This document shows positions 1 to 13,200 of a stretch of DNA of 64,000 nt, one piece after another. The notes under the pieces were generated by a model. That model worked only from the letters and a program-made list of their open reading frames with translations, ran no database searches and was not told the DNA's origin. How positions within the stretch are numbered: the stretch's first letter is position 1; the number at the start of each line of letters is the position of its first letter. Position numbers and translations under genes: made by a program. This DNA is from Pyrrhoderma lamaoense (lineage: Eukaryota > Basidiomycota > Agaricomycetes > Hymenochaetales > Hymenochaetaceae). Location of the stretch: NCBI GenBank assembly GCA_002794735.1, contig NBAZ01000043.1:1-64000 (forward strand), read 5' to 3'.

Positions 1-1171
1 GCTTTCTTGTCTTGCAAAATTGCACGGACTAATAACATCATCTAATCAGCACGCAAGATAGGTCACAATCTTATCTAACTCACCTATAAATCCCTTTCGT
101 GCATAGTCTTGGAGAAGGGTGCTGCATTGGGTGATGAATCCGAGAAGCTCAGTCATAACTGAAAGTAAGGACTCGGATGGATTTGCGAAAACGGAGGTCT
201 CCTTGTTGATCAAGAACAAGTTCAGTAGATTCTTTACAAGATCCTTCACTCGTTTGTCGGTTTTTGTTTGAGTAGCAATTATCTACAAGAGTTATAATGT
301 GTTCTGATCAAGATTCCACAAAAGTCTCACATATAAGAATGCAGTTGTCATGCACCATGCTAGTTTCAGATACGGACTTGCCTATTGATTCATTCAATAA
401 GCAGATTATGGAATGTAATTAACTAATAAATACTTACATCTGCTATACTGTTTCCAAACTCGACAAAAGCAGTGATCTTATATCCCATATTTACTAGCGA
501 CTGGCATGCGTCACTTTTAATTGTGCTCTTTGCTACGTTGAATACTGAGTTGACATTCTCCACAAAGCTGTCCTCACTAGAGGGATAAGTGTCAAGAAGG
601 ATGCGGGCAAGATTCATGAGGGTTATCTCGGCGTTCCTTGTTTCATCGGATGGTTGTAGACACAAGAATATCAAATGTTGTATTCCAGACTTTGATTGCA
701 AAAAAAGGCAGATTTCTATTTTTCGGTTAATTAGAAATTGAATCGATAGCTAACTACGTGTATTGTACTCTCACCTTCACCATTCTCCGAGAGTATATCT
801 TCAAATGTACATTCCACACTTCCAATACTAGTATCGACCATAGACTCCTTCATGAGCTCGATTGTGAATCTAGTTTCTTTGTCCGAGCATGTACTAAATT
901 AAAAAAAGCTACTGTTAGGCTATGGACTGAGGCAGACAGGTAAGTGTATAGCGTACATAGGAAAGATCTCGTTCCATTGAGGTGACGACCCATTGACAGA
1001 TCGCGTTCTACAGCTCTCATCTCTGAATGAGATTTTTACGTATAGGTATGGTGATTTTGATTTTCGGGAACAGTTATGTCGGACCATGATACTGAGAAGG
1101 GGTGTTATCAGTGAACAAGGTACTACTTAAAGTACCTGAAACGAACCTCGAAAAGTGTAATACGATGTCAT
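1..1171 (-). CDS. NLR copy A, 5' part only (C2-NACHT-WD40 family)
   Basis: This is the N-terminal third of a receptor whose NACHT and WD40 exons lie beyond the left window edge. The start is the ATG at 1171-1169, which opens with MTSYYTFRG and is followed by an intron, as in every paralogue. Exon 2 (around 1085-960) encodes the first half of a C2-like domain ending in a WNE-F-M motif. Exon 3 (around 910-790) encodes the second half, with TIELMKES and ending ENGEG. Exon 4 (around 700-437) encodes a conserved segment containing AEITLMNLARILLD and ending FVEFGNSIAD. Exon 6 (around 290-85) contains KDLVKNLLNLFLINKETS, and the window starts inside coiled-coil exon 7 (LQDKKA). No frameshift is seen in the visible part. 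Whether the full gene is intact cannot be judged here. Confidence 0.85.
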
Positions 1172-1273
1172 GGTTAGCAGTCTAGCTTTCAGTTAGAGGG
1201 TATAGTTGAGGTGCGACGGGGTTGAGGGTTGAGCTCAGAAGGAAGAAAAGGCTGGGCTCAGTGATATCAGCCT

Positions 1274-1283
1274 GCCTCAAGGC
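1274..1283. promoter_or_regulatory. Palindrome GCCTCAAGGC upstream of copy A
   Basis: This perfect 10-bp inverted repeat lies about 103 bp upstream of the copy A start. The same palindrome (read as GCCTTGAGGC on the coding strand) occurs 74-119 bp upstream of copies C, G, H and K. Just beyond it (1290-1330) is the reverse complement of the AT-rich block TTTTTACTATCAACCGGTGA seen upstream of E and K, with a few mismatches. A transcription-factor site is an inference from position and conservation. Confidence 0.5.
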
Positions 1284-1442
1284 TGTTCGAAGGAAATCAC
1301 CGGTTGATGGTAAATATAAAAATAGCGCGGGATCTAGGAGTGATTGTGATCAAAATATAATTAAGCATGTTCAGTGTGAGCCTGTTATGAAAGAGCTTGA
1401 ACGGTAGTATTGGAGAAGTTACTTATACTCATGAATAGACGA

Positions 1443-2189
1443 TGTAGGACCAACTAAGTGTTTAGCGGACGTAGTGCATTAATAATGCACTTTCTAACTC
1501 GCCCGAAAGTCCATTGCTACTACTCGGCCGCGCGCCTCGTTCATTTCTCTTACTATTTAGCTTCACTTTCTACTCTTACTCGAGGGTAGGGTTCGTTTAT
1601 ACGACCCCCTCGTTTCTGATAGCTTAAACCCTTCGTCCAGTGGCATATAGCCACCTGGACGCCATGCTTTCCTTATTATCTAACCTTTATCTCGCGTTTT
1701 GCTATATAAGCCTCCAGACTTGAGGCTGTAGTAAATTAGTTAGTTCCCAATCAATCCCCAGTCGTCTCCCAGTCTATTCACCCCCCCCCCCCCGAGTAGC
1801 TCTCTACTAGTCTCCTGTACTCTTTATCTACTTCTCTGTTGCTTAATTAGGCCGCCCGGGCGCGCTTGTAACGCTCTGACCGTACCGCAAGTCGTCCGGG
1901 CAGACTGAAATACATACACTTTTGCCTCAAACTACAGCCTCGGTCGGGCTCTGTTCTATACGTTTCTACTACTTTTACTGGTCTGTGAAGTCTCAGCTCG
2001 CCTCGAGGTCTCTATCAGTCTCTACGGTCCGACTGAGATCTCGGCCGGACGGCCGAGGTCGAGTATCTCGCTATTTAGCCCCAAATCTTAGCCTGAGCAT
2101 CGTGTCTGGTGTAGGCAGACTCTAAACCCCACGTCCTCGCCACTAAATACAACACCAAGGTCAAAATCTGACCAAAAGTTTAGTTTTCA
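1443..2189 (+). mobile_element. Solo LTR, family 1, full length (747 bp)
   Basis: The element begins TGTAGGACCAACTAAG and ends AGTTTAGTTTTCA, so it has TG..CA termini. The ends are fixed by alignment to the inverted copy at 33922-34651. It contains a TATA-like TATATAAG at 1703-1710 and a run of 13 C at 1781-1793. There is no matching retroelement interior on either side, so it is a solo LTR. The flanking 4-5 bp do not match, so no target-site duplication is visible. Short reading frames inside it are not supported as genes. Confidence 0.8.
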
Positions 2190-2650
2190 CCGGCATTTTC
2201 AGGGACGCGGTTACATGGTTGGCTACTTTGCATAAAAAAAAGTAGTATATTAATTCATTTTTAACTCTAGTAGTGTCAGCAGTAATTTTGCTCTGTTGCG
2301 CCGCGCCAAATACAAATTATTGGAAGATGAAAGTGGGGTAAGTTTTCTCTCTTAAAAAGCACGATGTGAAACATGCTGTTTTCTTCTTTGACGTGTTTCC
2401 ACAAATATCATAGCGACTTCGCAGCCTGGAGGAATCTTTGATCTCTTACATACAGCGATATAAAACATACAAAGCATAGAATGACTCACTATATCTACAC
2501 GGACTATCTAAGTAAATTTCTTAAGTGTTGATGGGGACATATACACGCATTGTCAATGTTGAGCCAAGCTCATATACTTGGATCTTGGTTAAGGTAATTG
2601 AAAGAACTTGAAAACTAGATAACAGATTTAGGAAGTTTGAGGAGAGTTAA
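2190..2650. other. Intergenic, no feature recognised
   Basis: This is an AT-rich spacer between the solo LTR and the small three-exon gene. I see no RNA gene, terminal repeat or reading frame of note. Confidence 0.5.
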
Positions 2651-3433
2651 TTACTCATCAATATAGTCGGAAGTACGTGAAGCCAAAATCTCTCTCATCT
2701 CCTCAATATCCTTTCTTTCCTCGGGGTTCCCATCAATCTCAACCATATAGATGGGCCCATATAATGCACTATTCAAATAATCATTAACTTTCACTACCCT
2801 CTCCGGCTCCTCACCAAGCTTATATTTGAACTTTTTCAGAACAATATTGTATATCTCAGACGCCATATTAGCTTGTCTTGGAACGCGTCGATCCCTTCCA
2901 GTTAACTCCAACATCCTGTAAGAGAAGTAATATATGTAAGTTTCATCTACTATAGGAGTGTAGTACTAGTACTAGCTCACGCTTTATCACAAGCCTCACG
3001 ATAAATACGTATGTAATCTTCTTCTGCTAACTCTTGTTCTTGAACAACTAGAATAGCATAGTAGAATGCTAACTGAGATCTGTGAAGTCTATTTAAGTTG
3101 AATTTAATGAAGCGAGGCGATAAAAACATTAGGAGTTACTTACTCAAGATAGTCCGTGGTGCTATCCACCAGTGCATATCTGTCCTCGATCATTTGAAAG
3201 AATGCGCGTCGCTCTTCCTCATTATCTGCTTTGGGTATCCGGTAGAGGCGGCCTGGTCCCCATTCACCCTGGGCGATTGCATTTATACGTGTGAATTCAT
3301 CCTCCGGTATTCTTGATTCACGGAGGCGATCAGCAATTCTCTGGAATTTCAAGGTGTAGCGATAGAGTCTGTCCTTGAGCTCATCAATGACGTTAGGAGG
3401 TAGTCTATTTGGACGAGGACGGGGGCGAGGCAT
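2651..3433 (-). CDS. Small three-exon hypothetical protein (217 aa)
   Basis: Three exons join in frame on the minus strand: 3433-3144, 3079-2981 and 2915-2651 (290+99+265 nt). All introns are GT-AG; the first donor is GTAAGT and the second acceptor is TTACAG. The product starts MPRPRPRPNRLPPNVIDELK, a short Arg/Pro repeat. It then becomes an acidic, helical protein with PEDEFTRINAIAQGEWGPG in exon 1, ELAEEDYIRIYREACDKA across the second junction, and a C-terminus ending SRTSDYIDE. There is no signal peptide, membrane segment or recognisable catalytic motif. It is unrelated to the NLR family and is the only non-repeat, non-receptor gene I can support in the window. The function is unknown. The splicing is my reconstruction, but the phases agree at both junctions. 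Confidence 0.75.
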
Positions 3434-3669
3434 CGCTAGTAGGAGGGTATGGTCAAAAATATAGGATGAATTGGATTATAGCTTTTAGACTCAGAGAGAA
3501 TCTTCACGTATAATACCTCTGTTGTGGGACAAGAGTAGAAAAATGCTAATTGAGGAAAAGGTGTGGTGTTTCATATTAGTCAAGACAGCGCGTGCTCTTT
3601 ACTACCATAACAACAGCGATCATATGCATGTGATACATGTTGTGACGCTTTATTATAGTACCTTGAACG

Positions 3670-3787
3670 TACTCTTTAACTATCGCTCTGCTTCTTATTA
3701 GGCTTCTCAGATGAGTTTGTACCACTCTGACTGTACTCGGGCTCTATTCTATACATTTCTACAGTATCTACTTGCCTGAGGGAAGAC
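3670..3787 (+). repeat. Decayed family-1 LTR fragment
   Basis: This stretch matches the middle of the 1443-2189 LTR (around 1817-1985), with substitutions and an internal deletion. Recognisable pieces are 'actcttta..ctctgcttcttattaggc' and 'gggctctattctatacatttctac'. It lies between the small gene and the 3' end of copy B. Confidence 0.5.
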
Positions 3788-3938
3788 AATACAGACGGAT
3801 GGCACTGTGTGATACATGGTAATGTGCTAGTTAATCAATAGTCTACTACTAAATTGGTATCACATAACGTGAAGACTGGAAAGACATAATGAGGCACGTA
3901 TAGAAGTATAGTTGATTTTATAAATTAGTGGAAGCAGG

Positions 3939-6900
3939 TTATGAGCTATCTGAGTTGTTATAGGGGAAGCAAGTAGTCCATTGGTCACCCTGATATACTG
4001 ACAAGTGCAATTTTGTTGAAAAGTGTGTATTCAGTGCGCGCGGCCCTTGAACAAGAGAACGACGGAGATCTGAAGGAATCCACATGAGTAGATTACCTTT
4101 TTCTCCAGTGAGCCATCCATCGTCTTCAAGTCGCCATTTCTTTCCTTCTGACTCGACATCTACGGACCAAAAGTGGATTACTCCACTTTCAGAGCTTGAG
4201 GCAAATTTGATATATTTATTATCAGATGTAGGGAAAACGGCGACGTGAAAAACCATTGATGGAACACGAGCTTGAAAGAAGAGATCCCCGGTTGACGCAT
4301 TCCATATACATACGGTTTTGTCCAAGAACCTGAAATGATCCATTTTCCATCGGGTGAAAAGCTTACTGAGGACACACGACGCGAATGACCTGAGAATGCA
4401 ACTTGATCTATATCAGTCTCCCAGACTCGCAGTGTTTCACTTTCAGATCCAGAGGCAAAGTATGATCCATGGTATAAGTGATAGAAGAAAAGGAGTCCTC
4501 CATATGGTCCTTTAAAAGTGGAAAGTAGATCACCTTTTGAAGCATTCCAAATACTGACGGTATTGGCGGCTGATCCGGAGGCAATCTTCTCTCCGTCAGA
4601 AGAATAACACATCGAGTGGACAGCATGAGGATGCATCATGACGATTGACTCTTCTACCAGTGCGTCACCTTTACATTTAATATCCCATATTCGGATTGAC
4701 TTGTCGCCAGAGCCCGAAGCAAGACGAGAGCCATCAGGAGAAAAGGCGAGCGAGCGAACATACTCAGTGTGACCTTTGCATGTGATTATTTCATCGTCGA
4801 TCATATTCCATATTTGTACTAAGCCAGCCGATCCCGAAGCGAAGTGAGTTTCGTCAGATGAAAATGCAACTGACGTAATCCAATTAGAATGCCCTTTCAA
4901 AGGACCTTTGACCAGTTCCCCACCCTCTGTATTCCAGATACATACAGTTTTATCTTTGGATCCGGAGACAAGAAACTTTCCAGACCTAGGTGAAATCGCA
5001 ATTGCGTCTATGGAGCCTGTTTGCCCTTTGAACTTTGTTTCTGACACTCCTCCTCCAATGTCCCAGATCCTGATCGTTTTGTCATATGACCCAGAGACGA
5101 AGTTCTTACCGTTAGGTGCGAATGAGACAGAAAAAACAGGGAGAATATGACCCCGAAAGACTTTCGGGGAGCATCGCTGTCTTCTGTATCCCACATCCTT
5201 ATTATGCTATCCCAAGATCCTGACAAAATATATTTGCCATTATAGGAATATGCATCTGAGTTTATGTCATCTTTAGAAAACATATACAGTAAGCTACCAG
5301 TCGACACTTCCCACACATAAGTAGCGCAACCCTTTACACCTGATGTAATTTTCTCGCTGTCTGGAGAAAACGATACGCATTTGACTGGGCCTGAGTGCCC
5401 TTTTAATGTGTTGAAAATCATCTTTTTTCCTTGTACGTCCCAGACAACTACGCTTAAGTCTGCTGACCCTGATGCAAGGTAGTGTCCATTTGGTGAGAAC
5501 GAGATACATTCTACTTCATTTGAGTGCCCCTCCAACGGCTCTTCGGCTAGCACACCACTCTTAGCATCCCAAAATCGAATAGTCCTGTCAAGCGAACCCG
5601 ATACTATATATTTTCCGTCTCGAGAAAAGACAATCGAACTGATCTTTCCATAATGGCCGATAAGTGGGTTACACGCGCTCTCACCAGTAAGTGCATTCCA
5701 TACCCGTACTTTCCAATCAAGAGCTCCCGACGCGATGAATCTCCCATCAGGGGAGAACACTACAGCCGCAACGTCAAGTGAATGACCAAGAAGTGGCCCG
5801 AGGAGTAATTTTCCGGTACTTGCATCCCATACGTTGACAGCGCCTTCAAATGACCCAGATACAATTCGTTTACCATCAGGAGAGTACGAGGTAGAGCGGA
5901 TAATGTTTCCAACATTAATGATTTGTTTAGTACCTGCCATTCGGGGCTTGTCACCAATATAGTCTACCTCTGTTAGTGACTGTGCTCGTTTGGTGTAGTG
6001 CTCAGAAACAATGGAATCTTTTCCCAGGAACGGGAGGAATGACATGTATATATGCGGACTACTTTGGGAGATGGGATCAATGAATGTTAGAAGCTGATCG
6101 TGGGCATCTTGGAGTAATGTTGATAATTGCTGCTGCTTTTCCTGCATGGGTATTAGTTATAGTTATGAATAAACATATAGTAACTAACCCCTATCCAGGT
6201 GAGGGCATTTTCAAGTGACGGCATAAGGAATGCGTACACTGAGCCAGTTAGACTAAGCACTTCGATCCAATACAACAATCGGTTGAACGTAAAGGGCTCG
6301 AGATGATCCAGTAGATCAATCGAGTAAGGGCCCTGCGCAGATGAGAAGACCAATGGAGACATGCATATCGTAGCGATTCAGGAATATTATCTCTTACTCG
6401 TTCCTCAATTCTGGGTACGTCCTTATTCAGCTTGTACGATGTCTCCAAGTCACAAATGTTGAACCGAAGCTCTTCCATCACCTTGAAACATCGCAGAGAG
6501 AGATACACCGTTTCCTTCTTCTCATCAATAAACCATGCTTTTCCACGCGTTCCACTCGATGTGAGGTAATCGTACAGGGAAGTGTGGTATAAACGAACAA
6601 CTTGACTAGGGTCAAAAGCTACTAGTGAGCGTAAACACTCGAGAATGCTTTTTGTCGTTCCGTCTTCAAGCCCCATCAACGCATCAATAGATGAAACCGT
6701 AAGTTGCTCTTTACCAAATAGAATCAGTGAAAACACCTTTGGAAAGTCACGTCGCGTCGCGTCGTCCCAATCAAGAGAGTTCTCGAATACAGTTGCATAC
6801 AGATTGTCAAGTGACAGTGATTTTGTGCGTACTAGTCGCTTCAGTTCAGCCGTCTTGTTCCTTTTCTTACTTTCGATAAGCTTCATAGCAGTTGATGCCC

Positions 6901-9001
6901 ATATAAATAGACCACCTGCAGCATCCCCCAGGGCATTCATATCACTCTCCCGTGGCCAATCCGGGTCTATGTCTAACACACGTCTTTCCTTCAACTCCAA
7001 AAGCTTGCTTCGAATGTATTTTAGCACATCTTTCTTGGCGTCATCTGAATCGTGATCTAGATGTTTGTAGCGTACCCCCAAATTCTCTAGTTCCTCAAGT
7101 GAAGCGACGCTCTTTTCTGGTCTGCTCGTGATAAGAAAACGATAGTTGGAAGGCAGCTTCTTCAAATTCTCCTTTATCAGCCTGAGATATGGTCCTCGAG
7201 ACTCTTCGCTCCCGCATTCGTCTATCGCATCTAGGACGGTAAGAAATATACCGCCTGTACCTTCATTCTTCGTAAGTGCGTGAAGCGGTTCGTGAATTAA
7301 AATCTCGAATGCTCTATCTGGTGTAGCTGTTTCCAGTTCATTATCATCAAGTTGTGCTTTGATAGCTCGAGCAACCGCCAGATTTTGTCTTGCTAGACCG
7401 TATGCGATAGTGCGGAATATGAAGAAAGGATCACTCTGTCCTCTCATAAAGTATTGTCGTGAACCAAGTTGTTTCAGACGCTCGTATTTCTCTGCAACCG
7501 TAGTAGCGACTGTGCTTTTACCAGTCCCTGCATGTCCAAGAAGGAAGAATACATTAGACGTATTCACGTCTTGTACCCACTCGTCAATCTCCTTCAACAA
7601 CTCGGTACGCGTCCCTTCACAACATCTTTGACGATCACGTCCCCTCTCATACCTTGGCTGAAGCTTCTTTTCCAATTCTGCACCAAGTAATTAGTAAATA
7701 TATGACTACTGAAACTCAATACTTCTAGCTCACCCATTTTAAGTGACCTAATTTCCACCTCAATAGTCTCCTGTCTTTCAAACGCCAGGCTCAGATCCTT
7801 TTCAAGATCTGCTAATGCTATCTCCAGATCATCTATCGCTGCTTTCTTATTTTGTAAAACCGCACGGGCTAAAGACTTGACCAATAAATACGCATTACTA
7901 CACACGTTTACTTAACTTACCAATAAAACTCTTTTGCGCATAGTCTTGAATAAGGGTATTGCACTGGGTGATGAAGTTGAGGATGTTGGTAATAATCGAA
8001 AGTAAGGATTCAGACGGGTTTGCGAAAATTGATGTCTCCTTGATGATCAGAAACAGGTTCATCAGGTTCTTTACGAGATCTTTCACCCGCTTATCAGTTT
8101 TGGTTTGAGTCGCAATTATCTAAGAGATCTCAGTTTCAGTTCGTTTGTAAATTAACATTGGACTTGCTTTTAGGAATGCCGTCGTTATACACCATGCTAA
8201 TTTCAGATATGGACTTGCCTAGTAGTTCGGTCAACAAAAGTATCATGGTTTGTTATCAGCACATAATTACTCACATCTGCTATACTGTTACCAAACTCAA
8301 CAAATGCCGTGATCTTATAGCCTATATTCACTAGTGATTGGCATGCATCGCTTTTCGCTGCATTCTTTGCTATGTCGAACATCATGTTGACATTCTCCAC
8401 AAAGCTATAATCGTTAGATGTATTGATATCGAGTAGGATGCGAGCAAGATTTACGAGGGTTATCTCGGCGTTCCTCGTTTCATCGGATGGTCGAAGACAC
8501 AAAAAAATCGAGCATTGTGATCCGGATTTAGATTGTAAAGGAATACAAACATCTTTTTACAACCTATTAGCGCTTTGTGTGTGAATACTTGTTTTACACT
8601 CACCTTCACCGCCCTCCCTAAGTATCTCATCTAAAGAACAGTCCTTACTTCCGATTCTGCTATCTTTTAAACCCTCCTTCATCAGATTGATGGTAAATCT
8701 GGTGTCATGACTTGAGCAAGTACTTATCCAGGGCGGTGCTATTAGCTTCGATAATCAAATCAATCGAATAACTGTGTAGCGTACATAGGAAAAGTCTCGT
8801 TCCAGCGGGGTGGTAACTCACTGATAGATCGTGTTCTATAGCTCTCATTTCCAAACGAAACTCTCGCGTATAGATCTGGTGCCTTCGATTTCCCTGAAAA
8901 AGTCACGTCGGATCGTGATACTAGAGGTGATAATTAGTCAGTTAAGGACCGACCATCTGAATATCTTTGATCAGACCTAGAAGAGTATAAAAGGATTTCA
9001 T
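3939..9001 (-). pseudogene. NLR copy B, C2-NACHT-WD40, three frameshifts
   Basis: The start is the ATG at 9001-8999 (MKSFYTLLG) and the stop is near 3939. The C2 exons (about 8930-8620), helical exons (about 8550-7920) and coiled-coil exon 7 (about 7870-7735) are open. NACHT exon 8 spans 7677-6189, with P-loop GHAGTGKST, Walker B VLDAIDECG and sensor RFLITSRPE. It is 1489 nt instead of 1490, with a frame break near 6330, after the HWSSHLR motif. WD40 exon 9 starts at 6141 (KQQQLSTLLQDAHDQLL). It breaks frame near 5160, between blades 6 and 7, and near 4330, where a Trp-Asp codon pair has lost a G. The C-terminal tail GWLTGEKGNLLMWIP survives. It would be a standard family member if the three indels are assembly errors. 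As written, it is disrupted. Confidence 0.85.
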
Positions 9002-9101
9002 GGCCGCTACTCTCATCTGCTTTGATTCAGACAATATGATTTAGACGATAAAGCTTCGAGGTTCAGATGAGAGAGAAAGTCCTGTTCAGCATACAAGCTA
9101 T

Positions 9102-9111
9102 GCCATAAGGC
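9102..9111. promoter_or_regulatory. GCCATAAGGC, variant upstream palindrome of copy B
   Basis: It lies about 101 bp upstream of the copy B start, in the position where other copies have GCCTTGAGGC; the outer GCC..GGC arms are kept. Further upstream (9120-9260) is a diverged inverted copy of the module preceding copy E, including GAGGCTAGGCCAGTC at about 9205. Confidence 0.35.
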
Positions 9112-9269
9112 TGCTTGACGGGATCAGTTATTGATAATAGATATAGAATTGGTATGAGAATGTGGGAATGCGGTGCTTTATCTCAGATAGAAACGAATTT
9201 GTTGAGGCTAGGCCAGTCATGGGGTTCTCAGGCGATTGATGGATATAATATGTGCTTCTATCAGCTTGC

Positions 9270-10295
9270 CATCTTCATGATCGTAATACATAGAAATTTA
9301 ATGCTCAGGGGTACTGGTTATCTCCACTCTCAAGGCAGCTCACCGAGAGATGATTACATGTACATGTATGACTACTCTTAAGGCTTTGAGCTCGACTATT
9401 TGGCATATACACGTTTTGTATATACAAACTACTATCGCTTAGCGGTTTCAGCAAAAACACAGAACACACATGCAATCGCGTGATAGGAAGTAGTGAAGAA
9501 ACATTTTTATATGCTATGTCTCAGGAGGACATAAGATATGTGTGCTGCTTTCTGACACTAGTACATCAATTTATGTCGTAGAGAACGTGTTCAGTTAAAA
9601 ATCATGAATATACTGAGGTACAGATCATTGAAAGTTTCGAGGCTGCTCTACTCTAACAACGTATCCAGCATCTATTCTCACACTTTCGGCCGACTTTTGC
9701 GTATAGGGCAAATGCAGTATTATTATATAAATTGATACTTTGTGAGGTTTGAAGAACAGTTAGAAGGGTAAAATAATGAGGTGGGAATGAATAGGGGTCA
9801 ATACGAATGAGAGCCTCATGGAAGCTGTGTGTTTATCAGTATCACTTCTTAATGATGATCACTTATGTAAGATGGGTTGCAAGTTAATAGCAAGAGAATT
9901 CAAGACCCTCTAAAGTTAATTCAACTCCATAATACAAGAAAATGTGCAATAAGCCGAGATTTAGACCAATTCAGAGAAGAAATATCATCCCTGCAAATTC
10001 TCACAAAGAATTAGTATTTTAGTATTTTACATATTCTATGTATCTAACATTTATTAGTTACTCTGCCTGGTACAAATGTTTTCAGTTTCATATAACCACT
10101 CTGAGTGTCTCCAAGTTGATTTCAAATGAGTTACAAATGATGATAACAATCATTTTTACATGCGCAAAGCATGATATAAAAAAGTTACCACCTTTTTAGA
10201 TATAAGTATAATACGAGAACAGTGCGATGCATGTAGTATAAAATATTGAAGAATAAATAGTACTACAAATGAGTTTGTAGCATGAAGAGTACACG
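9270..10295. other. Intergenic between copies B and C, no feature recognised
   Basis: About 1 kb of AT-rich sequence separates the copy B promoter region from the 3' end of copy C. I find no terminal repeats, RNA gene or convincing coding segment. Confidence 0.5.
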
Positions 10296-13200
10296 TTATG
10301 AAAAGGGAGAGAAACAGTCAGTCCACTTGTCGCCTTGATAGATTGAAGAATCAAATGTTGTTGAGAATTGTGTATTCAGTGTGTGTGATCCATACACGAG
10401 GGAGTGACGGAGATCTGAGGGAATCCACATCAATAAATCACCATTACTGCCAGTAATCCATCCGTTATCTTCCAAGTTCCAGAGCTTCCCTTTTGCCTCT
10501 ACACTTACGGACCAAACATGAATTGTCCCATCATCTGAGCTTGAGGCAAATTTGATATATTCACTGTTAGACGTAGGGAAGACAGCGACAGAGCTGATAG
10601 GTGATGCAACACGAAGTTGAAAGAAGAGCTCGCCAGTCGATACGTTCCATATACAAACAGTTCTGTGCCAAGATCCTGATATTATCCATTTCCCATCGGG
10701 AGAAAAGCATACCGAGGTTACAAAGTTCGAAAGCTTTATCATTGGGCTACACGCTGCTTTGCCAGTTTCAGTATTCCAAACCTGAATTGTGTCGTCATCG
10801 TATCCAGAGACGATATATTGTCCATCGTGGGAGTAATTGATAGGATTGATCAAGCTTGATCTTCGATTAAAGTTGTAAAAACTTGAATATCGCTTGAAAG
10901 TGGAAAGTAGATCACCACTTGAAGCATTCCAGATTCGGACAACTTCATCTTCTGAGCTTGAGGCAATCTTCTTTCCGTCAGGAGAGTAACAGACTGCGAG
11001 GACTCTACGAGTGTGCCCAGTGAATGGTTCTGTTTTCATTGAACCATTTTCGATGTTCCATACTCGGATTGACCTATCGTCAGAGCCTGATGTGAGATGT
11101 ACGCCATTAGGGGAAAAAGCGATTGAGCGAACGCAGCCAGTGTGACCGTTGCATGTGATAAAATGGTCGTCGATCATATTCCATATTCGTATCAAAGAAT
11201 CGGCAGATCCCGAAGCAAAATGATTTTCATCAGACGAAAATGCCACTGAAGTAACCTGGAAAGAATGGCGTTGAAGGATCAAGTTTCCGCTCTCTACATC
11301 CCACACGCAGACTGTATTATCATTGGAGGCGGAAACAAGAAATTTTCCGGTTCTCGGTGAAACTGCAATCGCTATCATCACGCCTCTTTGTCCTTCAAAT
11401 GTTGATCCTGTCACTCCTCCTTTAACAGCCCAGAACCTAATCGTCCCATCATCTGAAACAGATGCGAAATGCTCATCGTCAGGTGCGAAGGAGACAGACT
11501 TAACCCAGCCCGTGTGGCCTTCGAATCTTTCTGGAGGGGCGTCATCGTCTTCCTCGTTCCACATTCTTACCACTTTATCCTCGGAACCCGACAAAATGTG
11601 TTTGCCGTCATGAGAATACGCAATAGATAATACCCATCCCATGCCATCTCCAAAGAATGTGCGCAATAAATCTCCTGTATATACTTCCCATACACAAATA
11701 GTGCTATCCCATGACCCCGATGCTATCTTACTGCTGTCTGGAGAAAACGATAGGGAGGTGACCGAGCTTGAGTGGCCTTTGAACGGTTGGCAGACCATCT
11801 TTCTGCTTTGCACCTCCCAGATAGTGATAGTTTGAAACAATGATCCTGATGCAAGATAGCGCCCGTTGGGTGAGAATGCGACACTTTCCACGAATGAACT
11901 CCCTCTAAATGGTTCTCCGACAGGCGCCCCACTCTCAACATCCCATAGGCGAACAGACATGTCTTGAGAACCCGATGCTAGATACTTCCCGTCTTCAGAG
12001 AAAGCAACAGAATTGACCGACTCTGAATGACCGACAAGTGGGCTATAAGCACTCTCGCCAGTGAGAGCCTCCCAAACCTGGGCCGTACCATCCCCAGATC
12101 CTGATGCAATATATCTCCCGTCCGCAGAGTAAGCGACGCTCTTAATGAGGCTTGACTGTCCATGTAATGGCCCGAGCAGCTGTTTACCACTCTCTACATC
12201 CCATACACTTACAGCATCTACGTATGATCCCAATACAATTCGCTTACCATCGGGAGAGTATGAGATAGAAGAGACCTCTTTACCAACATTAATTTGCTTA
12301 GTACATGACATCCGGGGCTTGTTGCCAATATGCTCAACACGTGTCAGTGATCGCGCTCGCTTGGCGTAGTGTTTGGCGACGATAGAGTCCTCTTTCATCA
12401 GCGGAAGGAAAGTCATATATATGTGGGGCAGCTTTGAGAGATTGGCTCTATGAAACTGTTAAACTGATCATGAGAATCTTGTAGAAATACCGATAGTTGT
12501 GGGTTATTGTCCTACGTGGTTGTTAGTAACAAACACAATCTATCATTGACCAACTTACTCCTATCCAGTTAATAACACTCTCTAGAGAAGGCGAAAGGGT
12601 AACGTGTAATGAACCAGTAAGACTGAGGATTTCAACCCAATACAGTAATTGGTTGAACGCGAAGAATACGATTTGATTGAGTAGATCTTTTGAATAAAGC
12701 GCCTCTCGTAGGTGAGAAGCCCAGTGTCTACAGGCATATAATAGCGACACATGGATATTATTTTTTATGCGCTCTTCAAGTCCAGGTACGTCCTTATTCA
12801 GCTTGTATGATGTCTCCAGATCACAGATATTGAACTTCAATCCCTCCATCAACTCGAAGCACCGCAGCGAAATACACGCCTTCTCTTTTTCTTCGTCAAT
12901 GAACCAGGCCTTTCCATATGTTTCCTTCGATATGAGGTAATCATACAAGGAAGTGTGATACAAACGGACAGGCTGGCTGTTATCGAATGTCACTATTGAA
13001 CGTAGTGAATTGAGTATGCTCTGTGTTGTCCCATAATCAAACCCCAGCGTTTCATCGAAATCCACTACCGTTAATTGCTCCTTACCAAATAGAATTAGTG
13101 AGAACACTTTCAAAAAAATGGATTTCGTTTCTCCATCCCAGTCAAGAGAGCTCTCAAGTGCAGTTGCATACAAATCGTCAAGGGACAGCGACTTCGTTGC

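Noticed and set aside
1922..2125. A short reading frame inside the first solo LTR
   Set aside because: It is not preserved in the inverted LTR copy or the fragments, so there is no sign of coding constraint.
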